Below, one piece after another: positions 1 through 6,696 of a DNA stretch of 18,036 nt (its first letter is position 1; each line of letters starts with the position of its first letter). Made by a program: the position numbers and the translations under genes. The notes beneath the pieces were generated by a model that saw only the letters and a program-made list of their open reading frames with translations, ran no database searches and had not been told where the DNA came from. This DNA is from CAYRPN01 sp964426135. GTDB taxonomy: Bacteria > Planctomycetota > Phycisphaerae > Phycisphaerales > Phycisphaeraceae. The stretch is from contig CAYRPN010000118.1 of NCBI GenBank assembly GCA_964426135.1, positions 1 through 18,036 of the forward strand. Direction: 5' to 3'.

Positions 1-7
1 CATCGAG

Positions 8-48
8 CCGGCTCGGCGAACCGGAGTCACAGACTCCGGCTCTGACAA
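8..48. repeat. 41-bp dispersed repeat, copy 1
   Basis: This 41-bp stretch is identical to 10024-10064, and weaker similarity continues for about 30 bp downstream in both copies (shared GCCGGATGAACC). Its core is the palindrome CCGGAGT-CACAG-ACTCCGG. The same core occurs in reverse orientation at 9903-9921. It lies upstream of corA. No coding capacity is apparent. It is best read as an interspersed palindromic repeat of unknown function. Confidence 0.85.
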
Positions 49-98
49 GGCAGGTCGCATTCGCCGGATGAACCGAAAACGCTGTGCTGTCCAGCTCT

Positions 99-130
99 TT
101 TCCTACTTTCCTGCTTTCCTGCTTTCCTGA
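99..130. repeat. 8-bp tandem repeat, 4 units, upstream of corA
   Basis: Four consecutive 8-bp units of the form TTTCCTGC (first unit TTTCCTAC, last TTTCCTGA). The array sits in the corA leader, just before a -10-like GATAAT at 145-150. Unit length matches the octamer arrays inside the ABC fusion gene, mqnE and the protease gene. Confidence 0.8.
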
Positions 131-144
131 TTTTTGATCGTATT

Positions 145-150
145 GATAAT
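145..150 (+). promoter_or_regulatory. candidate -10 box for corA
   Basis: GATAAT matches TATAAT at 5 of 6 positions and would place the transcription start near 157, about 33 nt before the corA ATG. No convincing -35 is visible; the octamer array occupies that position. The call rests on the -10 alone. Confidence 0.3.
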
Positions 151-189
151 CGCGGGGTTATTCAGAGATCCCAACAGTTGGCGCCAACG

Positions 190-1407
190 ATGAACGATCA
201 ACTCGGCAAAGTCGATCACGATACGGAGCAGGACGACGCTCCGATGGATGTCGCGCCGACGGATTCACCGCCGCAGGAGGGATCGTCCGAATCCGTGGGC
301 ATGGAGTTGCCGCGTCTGAAGAAGTCCGCGCCGGGCTCGGCGGCGGGCATCGACTATCACGAACTGGCGCACCTGCCCTCCACCCCGCAGAGTTCGCACA
401 TCACCTGCATCGACTTCGCGCCCGACCGCTACCGCATGGAGGAAATCGAAGACCTGGAAGATTTCATCCTGCACCATCGCCCGGAGTGGTCGCAGGTGCG
501 CTGGATCAATGTCGATGGCATCGCCGACATGACCGTGATCCAGGCGCTGGCGGAAAAATATGAGATCCACCCGCTGGCGGTCGAGGACCTGCTGCACGTG
601 AACCAGCGGCCCAAGGTCGACAGCTACGGCGGCGAAGGCCAGGCGCACCGCGGCCGCGTCGTCATCTTCACCCGCATGATCCAGCTCATCGACAATCACC
701 TGCAAAGCGAGCAGATCACGATTGTCCTGGGCCACAAGACCGTGCTCACCTTTCAGGAATCCCGCGGCGACGTCTGGGACCCGATCCGCGATCGCCTGAA
801 AAAGGGCGCGTCGCGCCTGCGCCAGAACGATTCCAGCTTCCTCGTCTACGCCCTGGTCGATGCCATCGTCGACCACTGCTTCCCGATCCTCGAACACTAC
901 GGCGATCGCCTGGAGGAACTGGAGGAAACGATCCTGCAGAATCCCACCGACCAGATCATCCAGCAGGTGCACGCGCTCAAGCGCGAGCTGCTCCTGCTGC
1001 GCCGGCAGGTCTGGCCGATGCGCGAAATGGTCTCCGCGATGCAGCGCGAGACGCACGAGTGCATGAGCGACAACACCCGCGTCTACCTGCGCGACGTCTA
1101 CGACCATGCGGTGCAGATCATCGATCTCCTGGAAACCTACCGCGAAGTGGCGATGGCGCTGGCGGAAACGTACATGGCGTCGGTCAGCAACCGCATGAAC
1201 CAGGTGATGAAAGTGCTGACGATCATCACGACGATCTTCGTGCCGCTGACGTTCCTGGCGGGCGTGTTCGGGATGAACTTCGAGGGCATGCCCGAGACGC
1301 ATTCGTCGTGGGCTGTGCCGTGGGCGTACCCGATCGGTTTCTGGGTCATGTGCATCGGCATCGCCGGCGGGCTGGTGTACTGGTTCCGCAAACGCAACTG
1401 GCTGTAG
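190..1407 (+). CDS. corA: CorA-family Mg2+/Co2+ transport protein
   Basis: Inner-membrane divalent cation channel for Mg2+ and Co2+ uptake, working as a pentamer in characterised members. The C-terminus holds the family signature: a first membrane helix (about residues 340-360), then the GMN tripeptide at 361-363 followed by FEGMPE, then a second helix (about 380-398) and a basic KRNWL tail. The preceding 200 residues are charged and helical, matching the long stalk helix of CorA. Length is 405 residues from the ATG at 190. An in-frame TTG at 178 would add four residues, but the ATG is preferred; neither has a clear Shine-Dalgarno. The first 65 residues are acidic and proline-rich, longer than in typical bacterial CorA. 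It converges with the ABC gene on the other strand. Family assignment is secure; ion preference is inferred. Confidence 0.93.
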   Translation: MNDQLGKVDHDTEQDDAPMDVAPTDSPPQEGSSESVGMELPRLKKSAPGSAAGIDYHELAHLPSTPQSSHITCIDFAPDRYRMEEIEDLEDFILHHRPEWSQVRWINVDGIADMTVIQALAEKYEIHPLAVEDLLHVNQRPKVDSYGGEGQAHRGRVVIFTRMIQLIDNHLQSEQITIVLGHKTVLTFQESRGDVWDPIRDRLKKGASRLRQNDSSFLVYALVDAIVDHCFPILEHYGDRLEELEETILQNPTDQIIQQVHALKRELLLLRRQVWPMREMVSAMQRETHECMSDNTRVYLRDVYDHAVQIIDLLETYREVAMALAETYMASVSNRMNQVMKVLTIITTIFVPLTFLAGVFGMNFEGMPETHSSWAVPWAYPIGFWVMCIGIAGGLVYWFRKRNWL

Positions 1408-1549
1408 CGAGCCGAAGCGAGCCGGGCCGTATTCGGCCCGACGAATCGCCCCTGAGCGCGGCAGCGACGCAGAGTGGGCGCCGCCCACCGCGCGCGACGC
1501 ACAGGGCTGATCGTGGTGGGCGGTGCCCACCCTGCGACGGCCACTGACT
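1408..1549. repeat. hairpin cluster between convergent corA and the ABC gene
   Basis: Three short palindromes fill the gap between two convergent stop codons. They are CGGGCCG-TATT-CGGCCCG at 1423-1440, GTGGGC-GCC-GCCCAC at 1474-1488 and GGTGGGC-GGT-GCCCACC at 1515-1531. None has a clean T-tract, so a Rho-independent terminator is not proven, though the position would suit bidirectional termination. The last two resemble each other and look like copies of one REP-like element. Confidence 0.55.
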
Positions 1550-3547
1550 TCACTTCTTTTCAAACTCGATGAACGCAAAAACGAAGTGCACCACCAGCAC
1601 GTAGAGCGTCGCCCACAGGATCGCTGACGTGATGCCGCTGCTGACCGCGCGGTTGCTCGGTTTGGGCCGGGCGCCCTGGTGGTACGCGATCAGCGCGATG
1701 CCGGCCGCGCAGCACGTCACCTTCGCCAGCACCCATCCGATGCCGCTGTAGAACACGTGCCCCGGCAGGTTCAGCTCCGCGTGGAAGTGCTGCTCCCAGA
1801 AGTACGGCCCGCGCTCCGGATACGCCGCGGTGAACACCACCAGGCTCGTCCACCGCGCCACGGCAAAACTCATCATCGTCAGCACCGGCACGCCCACGAG
1901 GAATGCGTACAGAATATTCGTCAGCAGGTAACTCGACGGCGCCGCGCCGAACGAGCGCAAGGCATCCACCTGCTTCGACCACGTCTTGTTGCCCACGTCG
2001 CTGGCCACCGCAGCGCCGCAGCGGGCCGCGATCAGCACCGTGGCGAAGATCGGCATCAGGATGCGCCACAGCGCGTAGCCCACCGCCTTGAGAAGATCCT
2101 CGATGATCAGCGGCTCCGTGTAGTCGGCATACGGAATGAACTTGAACGTGAAGTGCGTGGTGACGAAGCCGATGATCAGCCCGACCATCGCCACATACGC
2201 CCACGCGGAAGGCCCCGCCACGAGCCGCAGATAATGCAGCAGATATCGCAGCCCCCACGTCTGGCTCGACCAGCGCGGGATCAAACGCCAGGGCAGCGCG
2301 ATGGCGGCCTCGAAGGCGCAACTGCTGGCGATGAGGAAATCGGCGAGGGCGGCGGCGGTGCGATGCGTGGGTGAGGGGGTGACAAGGTGAGGGGGTGAGG
2401 GGGTGACAGGGTGAGGGGGTGAGAGGGTGACAGGGTGAGCGGGTGAGGAGTCGCTCCGGCCCCCTCGCCCCCGGCTCGGTCCCCCGGTCGGGGGAGAGGG
2501 CTGGGGTGAGGGGGATTGGCCACCCTGTGCTGAAGATTGAGCTTGTTCACTTGAGAGATGTTGACTTGAACGACTCGGCGCGCTCGGCGCGTCGCCGCCG
2601 TCCGACCCCCTCACCCTAGCCCTCTCCCCCGCAGAGCCGGGGGAGAGGGAACCGGACTCGGCGATGCTCGCAACTTCATCCTCTCGCCCCGGCGCCGAAG
2701 CAATCAGCGCCTCGTGCAACCCGCCCCACGCTTCGCGCGGAATCGCACGCAGGCTCTGCGTCGCCGCGTCGAGCAGAAAGACGGCATCCGCGATCGGCGT
2801 GAGCGATTCGTAGTCGTGCGTGACGATGATCGATGTCTTCGGATGCGAGTCGTGCGTCCGGCGAATCAGCGTCGCCACCTGCTCGGCCGTGGCGCTGTCG
2901 AGGCCGGAGGTCGGCTCGTCGTAGAGAATCACGTCGGGGTTGAAGGTGAGCGTGCGGGCGATGGCCAGTCGCTGCTGCTGGCCGCCGGAGAGCGCGCTGG
3001 TGCGCACGCCGCGCGGGATTTGCAGTTCATCGAGCAGCGCGTCGGGGGCGAGTTCCTTGGCGCTGGTGGTGCGCTGCCTTGTGCGATGGGCGAACGCGAA
3101 GCGCACGTTCTCCGCCGGCGACAGTTCATCGAAGAGCGCAAACTGCTGGAACACGACGCCGACCGAGCGCGGCCCGCGCGCGTGTTCGCCATTTTCGATC
3201 ATCTCGCGCCCGCCGATGGTCAGCCGACCGGTCACCGCGATCTCTTTGTGCGACGCATCCAGCAGGCCCGCGATGGTGCGCAAGAGCAGCGATTTACCCG
3301 CGCCACTGGCGCCGACAATGAGCGTGACCTTGCCGGGTTCGAAGAGCGCGTTGACCTGCCGCAGCAGCGCGCGGCCGCCGGCGGTGAGCGTGAAGTCATG
3401 CAACTCCACGGCGGCGCCGGGCGATGAAGGTCCGAATGGACGTTCCATTCCGACTCCCCTCCCTCTTAGGGAGGGGCTGGGGGAGGGGCGGGCGTCCGTG
3501 CCACCGGACGCGCCCAGTTCGTCGAAGTTTTCAAGGGTGGAAGACAT
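1550..3547 (-). CDS. MlaF-MlaE-type ABC ATPase-permease fusion with repeat-built linker
   Basis: Probable lipid-transport ABC protein of the MlaFE/Ttg2 type, with ATPase and permease in one chain of 665 residues. The N-terminal ATPase (about 47-270) has Walker A GASGAGKS at 79-86, Q-loop VVFQQFALFDELS near 131-143, signature LSGGQ at 186-190, Walker B ILYDE ending at 211 and switch histidine H244. The C-terminal domain (about 398-665) is a MlaE-like permease with several hydrophobic helices and the conserved stretch VLIAARCGAAVASDVG...QVDALRSFG near 504-534. MlaF and MlaE are normally separate proteins. Here roughly residues 295-397 form a Pro/Ser/Gly-rich linker encoded by two REP-like palindromes and an 8-bp tandem array. 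Start is uncertain: an internal ATG at 3448 has a purine-rich SD-like stretch and would give 632 residues. It follows the gene ending at 3647 on the same strand by about 100 bp, so co-transcription is likely. The substrate is not shown by the sequence. Confidence 0.85.
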   Translation of the reverse strand: MSSTLENFDELGASGGTDARPSPSPSLRGRGVGMERPFGPSSPGAAVELHDFTLTAGGRALLRQVNALFEPGKVTLIVGASGAGKSLLLRTIAGLLDASHKEIAVTGRLTIGGREMIENGEHARGPRSVGVVFQQFALFDELSPAENVRFAFAHRTRQRTTSAKELAPDALLDELQIPRGVRTSALSGGQQQRLAIARTLTFNPDVILYDEPTSGLDSATAEQVATLIRRTHDSHPKTSIIVTHDYESLTPIADAVFLLDAATQSLRAIPREAWGGLHEALIASAPGREDEVASIAESGSLSPGSAGERARVRGSDGGDAPSAPSRSSQHLSSEQAQSSAQGGQSPSPQPSPPTGGPSRGRGGRSDSSPAHPVTLSPPHPVTPSPPHLVTPSPTHRTAAALADFLIASSCAFEAAIALPWRLIPRWSSQTWGLRYLLHYLRLVAGPSAWAYVAMVGLIIGFVTTHFTFKFIPYADYTEPLIIEDLLKAVGYALWRILMPIFATVLIAARCGAAVASDVGNKTWSKQVDALRSFGAAPSSYLLTNILYAFLVGVPVLTMMSFAVARWTSLVVFTAAYPERGPYFWEQHFHAELNLPGHVFYSGIGWVLAKVTCCAAGIALIAYHQGARPKPSNRAVSSGITSAILWATLYVLVVHFVFAFIEFEKK
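2371..2450. repeat. 8-bp tandem array inside the ABC fusion gene (10 units)
   Basis: Ten contiguous 8-bp units on the plus strand, mostly GTGAGGGG or GTGACAGG with single-base variants. On the coding (minus) strand they translate into an 8-residue periodic peptide, HPVTLSPP followed by HPVTPSPP. The array lies in the linker between ATPase and permease domains. A related array (GTGAGTGG, GTGAGCGG) occurs in the protease gene at 14438-14469. Confidence 0.93.
2455..2516. repeat. REP-like imperfect palindrome in the ABC linker
   Basis: Imperfect inverted repeat centred near 2492, with a C-rich left arm and a right arm reading CGGGGGAGAGGGCTGGGGTG. It is translated in frame as a Pro/Ser then Gly/Arg-rich segment of the linker. 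It belongs to the same CCCTCTCCC/GGGAGAGGG family as 2604-2649, 10778-10807 and 17993-18015. Confidence 0.7.
2604..2649. repeat. REP-like palindrome in the ABC linker
   Basis: Perfect 11-bp arms CCCTCTCCCCC at 2620-2630 and GGGGGAGAGGG at 2639-2649 around an 8-base spacer, preceded by CCCCCTCACCCTAG. On the coding strand it is read as SLSPGSAGERARVRG. It is in inverse orientation to the copy at 2455-2516. Confidence 0.8.
3452..3498. repeat. REP-like repeat within the 5' end of the ABC gene
   Basis: Contains the hairpin CCCCTCCCT-CTT-AGGGAGGGG (3456-3464 with 3468-3476) and a G-rich tail. An inverted copy lies at 3574-3620 and matches at nearly every position over about 45 bp. It is translated in frame as PSPSPSLRGRG near residues 21-31. 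On the minus strand its GAGGGAGGGG acts as a possible Shine-Dalgarno for the internal ATG at 3448. Confidence 0.85.
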
Positions 3548-3573
3548 TCAGGAACAGATCGCACAAGGAAACT

Positions 3574-3620
3574 TGGACGCTCGCCCCTCCCCTTGCCCCT
3601 CCCTAAAAGGGAGGGGAATT
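3574..3620. repeat. inverted partner REP-like repeat upstream of the ABC gene
   Basis: Hairpin CCCCTCCCT-AAA-AGGGAGGGG (3596-3604 with 3608-3616) plus a C-rich flank, the reverse complement of 3452-3498 with a few differences. It lies in the about 100-bp gap between the two minus-strand genes. It could act as an intercistronic processing or attenuation structure. No T-tract is present on the minus strand, so a classical terminator is not supported. Confidence 0.8.
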
Positions 3621-3646
3621 CAAACCGACCACGCCGTGCGCGGCTC

Positions 3647-5032
3647 TCACGGCTTGGGCTTCTTCGTTTCACTCACAAACGGATGCACCGGCGCCGTCCC
3701 GCCATAGCGCACGCGCAGGATCGGCAAGCCATCGCGCTCCGGTTGCAACGGCGGTTGCGGCATCGGCGCCCCCGCGCTCGTCGCCCGTTCCAGCACATAC
3801 CACCGCGCGTCCTTCTTGAGCAGCCTGAACCGCAGCACCCGCGCCAGCTCCGGCGTGATGCCGCCCGCCTCGCGCGTGCCGAAGAGCATGTCGCCGATCT
3901 TCACCACCGTCGGCTCCAGCTTGTCGCCCGCCAGTTGCAGCGCCGCCTTCGCCTGCGGGCTGTTCCATCGCTTGTCGATGGCCAGGCGCAGCTTCTCGTT
4001 GTCCACCACCGCCTCGCGGAACATCGTCCACACCAGCCTCTGCAAAGCGGGATCGTTCAAGGTCTGGTCGACCGATTCGCGGAACACCGCCTGCACCTTC
4101 GGGTTCTTCGCCGCCGCCGCCAGCGTTTCCTGCACCACCTTGATCATGTCGCCGGTGTGCGATTCGATGATGGGCAGCGCTTCCTTTTCGAGGAACCGGC
4201 CCCATTCCTTCTCCAGCGCGTCGCCATCAGTGAAGGGCAGGCGATCGAGCAGGAACTTGCCGGCGAACGTGCCGACCGACACGCGCGCCCATACCTGCTT
4301 GCCGATGTCGTTGGCCAGCGGCACCGCCTTCTCCTTCGCGACCGGCCAGATTTCCTCCTTCACCAGGGGCAGCAGTTTTTTCTGCACGATTTCGCTCTGA
4401 TATTTTCCGCCCAGCGCTTCGATTTCCTTCTTGTGTCGGGCGATGACGGCAGGCAGTTCCGCTTCCACCGCGGCGGCCACATCGCGCAGCGTGTCCGCCA
4501 CGACGGGCTTGAGCGCGGCGAGAATCTCGGCGCTGTGTTCCTGATACGCCCCGGCGATTTCCGCCGCCACGAGCTTGCGCTTCTCCGGCGGCAGCAGCAT
4601 CTCCACCATCCAGCCGGCGGCTTCGGAGGTTTCGTAGAACGTCAGCGCGTGCGTCGTCGCGTCGGGCGGCGCGGGCAGCGCGCCAGGAAAAAACATCACG
4701 CGCCCGCCGCCGCACCAATCCGCGACACGGCCGGGTTCCTTGCGCTGGCCCTCGATGGCGACGACTCGGCCCACCTGCCGGTAGGTGCCATCGTCGTGGA
4801 AGAGAAGCACGGGATCGCCCAGGCCGGTCCAGATCCAGTCCGGTTCGCCGCGGTCGGTGGTGACGTGGAAGGCGAAGGTCGGTCGTTGGTGTGCTGCGAA
4901 TTTCCAGAGCGCGGGGACGAGTTCGTCGCCGGTGGTCGATTGCGAGAGAACCTTGGCCCGCATGGAGAGCCACAGCGCCGCCCCGATGCCGAGCCAGACG
5001 AACAGGCCGGTGATGATGCGTGTGGTTCGCAT
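3647..5032 (-). CDS. membrane-anchored protein of unknown function, upstream of the MlaFE-type fusion
   Basis: I do not recognise a named family. The 461-residue protein starts with a short basic segment and one hydrophobic helix (about 7-24, ITGLFVWLGIGAALWLS), typical of a signal anchor leaving the rest outside the cytoplasm. Residues about 50-145 look beta-rich (FAFHVTTDRGEPDWIWTGLG, DDGTYRQVGRVVAIEG). Residues about 150-370 are mostly charged amphipathic helix without obvious coiled-coil heptads. A short mixed C-terminal part ends in a lysine/proline tail. It is the first gene of a probable minus-strand operon, ending about 100 bp before the ABC fusion. Mla transporters use an MCE protein (MlaD) anchored by one N-terminal helix; this protein has the same topology but no MCE domain is visible to me. 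A partner role is inference from context only. Confidence 0.75.
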   Translation of the reverse strand: MRTTRIITGLFVWLGIGAALWLSMRAKVLSQSTTGDELVPALWKFAAHQRPTFAFHVTTDRGEPDWIWTGLGDPVLLFHDDGTYRQVGRVVAIEGQRKEPGRVADWCGGGRVMFFPGALPAPPDATTHALTFYETSEAAGWMVEMLLPPEKRKLVAAEIAGAYQEHSAEILAALKPVVADTLRDVAAAVEAELPAVIARHKKEIEALGGKYQSEIVQKKLLPLVKEEIWPVAKEKAVPLANDIGKQVWARVSVGTFAGKFLLDRLPFTDGDALEKEWGRFLEKEALPIIESHTGDMIKVVQETLAAAAKNPKVQAVFRESVDQTLNDPALQRLVWTMFREAVVDNEKLRLAIDKRWNSPQAKAALQLAGDKLEPTVVKIGDMLFGTREAGGITPELARVLRFRLLKKDARWYVLERATSAGAPMPQPPLQPERDGLPILRVRYGGTAPVHPFVSETKKPKP

Positions 5033-5044
5033 GATGCCCGCAAG

Positions 5045-5050
5045 AGTATA
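5045..5050 (-). promoter_or_regulatory. candidate -10 box for the minus-strand operon
   Basis: On the minus strand this reads TATACT, 5 of 6 to consensus. It would start transcription about 6 nt before the ATG at 5032, giving an almost leaderless message; no Shine-Dalgarno is visible there. No good -35 is present. Confidence 0.35.
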
Positions 5051-5108
5051 CGCCGCCGCCGCGTGGGTTCGTTGCAGTCAGGCGCGCCGTGCGCCGTCGC
5101 CTCGCTGT

Positions 5109-5220
5109 TTAGCGGAAACGCCGCAGGCGCCTGGAGCGTGGCGCGGAGGCGGCGCGAATGCCAACGCGATCACCGGCCGCACAGGGTTCATCCGCCAGGC
5201 ACCTGCGGTGCTTCCGCTAA
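5109..5220. repeat. long imperfect inverted repeat (26-bp arms)
   Basis: Arms at 5109-5134 (TTAGCGGAAACGCCGC...) and 5195-5220 (...GCGGTGCTTCCGCTAA) match as reverse complements at 23 of 26 positions, with a 60-bp spacer. It occupies the divergent gap between the minus-strand operon and cysC. It looks like an intergenic palindromic element rather than a gene; no target duplication was evident. Confidence 0.75.
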
Positions 5221-5252
5221 CCGCGCTGTCCCCTGTCCCCTCTCACGCCCGC

Positions 5253-5280
5253 TTGCCTGCCCCCCGTTTTCCGCTACCAT
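5253..5280 (+). promoter_or_regulatory. candidate promoter for cysC
   Basis: TTGCCT (5253-5258) and TACCAT (5275-5280) are separated by 16 bp, each matching consensus at 4 of 6 positions. The predicted start near 5287 would give an about 32-nt leader containing the AAAGGA ribosome-binding site at 5306-5311. Confidence 0.35.
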
Positions 5281-5318
5281 TCCGCCTCCCCAAACCACCC
5301 CGCGCAAAGGACCCCGCA

Positions 5319-5948
5319 ATGGCCGACCAAAAAGGCACCAATCTCACCTGGCACGAAGGCAACGTCACCCGCGCCGAACGGCAGGCCAACCTCGGCCAGA
5401 AGGGTTGCACGCTGTGGATGACCGGCCTCAGCGCCAGCGGCAAGAGCACGGTGGCCGTCGCGCTCGAACAGGTGCTGCTGCAGCGCGGCAAGCACGCCTA
5501 CCGCCTCGACGGCGACAACATCCGCATGGGGCTGAACAAGAACCTGGGCTTCAGCGCTGACGATCGCGCGGAGAACATCCGCCGCATCGGCGAAGTCGCC
5601 AAGCTTTTCGCCGACGCCGGCATGATCGCCATCACCAGCTTCATCAGCCCCTACCGCAAGGACCGCGACGCCGCCCGCGCCCTGCACGACGCAGCCCAGA
5701 TTCCCTTCATCGAAATCCACGTCGATATCCCCGTGGAAGAAGCGGAAAAGCGCGACCCCAAGGGCCTGTACAAAAAGGCCCGCGCCGCCCTCGCCGCCGG
5801 CAAAGGCATGGGCTTCACCGGCATCGACGATCCCTACGAAGCGCCGGAGAAGGCGGAACTCGTCCTGCCCACGCACAAGCTGAGCATCGCTGAGTCGGTG
5901 CAGAAGATTCTGGACATGATGGAGGCGCGCGGATTGCTCAAGGCGTGA
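5319..5948 (+). CDS. cysC: adenylylsulfate (APS) kinase
   Basis: Cytoplasmic kinase that phosphorylates adenosine 5'-phosphosulfate with ATP to give PAPS, for sulfate assimilation or sulfation. The 209-residue length fits a stand-alone CysC. Visible motifs are the P-loop GLSASGKST (36-44), LDGDNIR (63-69), GLNKNLGF (71-78), the substrate-binding FISPYRKDR (108-116), DPKGLYKKAR (146-155) and FTGIDDPYEAP near 166-176. The start is set by AAAGGA at 5306-5311, 7 nt before the ATG; the open frame extends far upstream but has no conserved content there. No ATP sulfurylase genes are in the window. A lipoprotein gene follows on the same strand 37 bp downstream, possibly co-transcribed but functionally unrelated as far as can be seen. 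Confidence 0.96.
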   Translation: MADQKGTNLTWHEGNVTRAERQANLGQKGCTLWMTGLSASGKSTVAVALEQVLLQRGKHAYRLDGDNIRMGLNKNLGFSADDRAENIRRIGEVAKLFADAGMIAITSFISPYRKDRDAARALHDAAQIPFIEIHVDIPVEEAEKRDPKGLYKKARAALAAGKGMGFTGIDDPYEAPEKAELVLPTHKLSIAESVQKILDMMEARGLLKA

Positions 5949-5985
5949 GCGATTTTGCCACCTACAATGACGGCGGAGTTCAACC

Positions 5986-6516
5986 ATGTATCTCCGCATG
6001 ATCATGGCGATCGCCCTGAGCTGCATTTGCGGTTGCGAAGACGCAAATCAGGAAGCAGCGCCGACTATTCCTGACCGCACTGCGACGACCATCGACCTTA
6101 CGGCGGACACCATCGACATTTATGAGTCGGCGCTGCGTAAGAATGGTTGCGGCGCACCCGACGGAAATCCGCACTTTGTTAGAGTTGCCAATGGCGACCC
6201 GCCGCCCGAACTCTTGCAGCGGTTTGCGGGGAGAACTCCTCCGGTGGAGCGGAGGTCCGCGTTCATCCCTTCCGCCAACCGCAAGAACCGCCAGGCGGAA
6301 CAAGATGGAAACGAACACGACAATCGCAACGAAGGCTCGTCTCAACACCCGCGGTTCTACAGAGTAGAAATATTGAAATGGATTGATAAGGATACCGTTG
6401 AGGTCAAGAGCGATTGTATCTTTGGGCCAACTGGTGGCTGGGGCTCGATCTCCATCATTTCCAGGAAGAACGGAGCTTGGTTCACGGTGAAGGTGAAATC
6501 CGAGTGGGACTCCTGA
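5986..6516 (+). CDS. small predicted lipoprotein, unknown function
   Basis: Unrecognised 176-residue protein. The N-terminus is a short hydrophobic signal (about 1-16) ending in a cysteine-rich stretch, CICGC; Cys17 preceded by I-C-G, or Cys13 preceded by A-L-S, could be the lipidated residue, so export and lipid anchoring are likely. A polar, low-complexity middle (about 75-120) is rich in Asn, Arg and Gln. The C-terminal 55 residues are beta-rich (FYRVEILKWIDKDTVEVKSD, GGWGSISIISRKNGAWFTVK) and resemble the closing strands of small periplasmic domains that end in a K-x-G-x-W hairpin. GGAG at 5975-5978 sits 7 nt before the ATG. Base composition in the last third is clearly more AT-rich than the neighbouring genes, which may indicate different ancestry. 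Confidence 0.7.
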   Translation: MYLRMIMAIALSCICGCEDANQEAAPTIPDRTATTIDLTADTIDIYESALRKNGCGAPDGNPHFVRVANGDPPPELLQRFAGRTPPVERRSAFIPSANRKNRQAEQDGNEHDNRNEGSSQHPRFYRVEILKWIDKDTVEVKSDCIFGPTGGWGSISIISRKNGAWFTVKVKSEWDS

Positions 6517-6696
6517 GCCGACTGACTGGCAACCCGACAAGTTGCCAAGTGCCTATCCTGTAGCCATGCGGCGCCGCCGCCCATCTGGTCTTATTCCTCT
6601 CCGGCATCACGGGGCAACGTCCTGCGACTGAACGCCGCGGACGATGTTCGGCGATTGATTTCGCTTCCCGCAGCGGCGATCCCTATCATTTCGCCG

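Noticed and set aside
265..1578. Long minus-strand open frame opposite corA
   Set aside because: Its translation is low-complexity and rich in His, Arg and Asp, typical of the antisense of a GC-rich gene; the plus strand encodes a clear CorA.
3593..5560. 655-codon plus-strand open frame opposite the membrane-anchored protein
   Set aside because: Arg/His/Gln-rich antisense translation that runs into cysC in the wrong frame.
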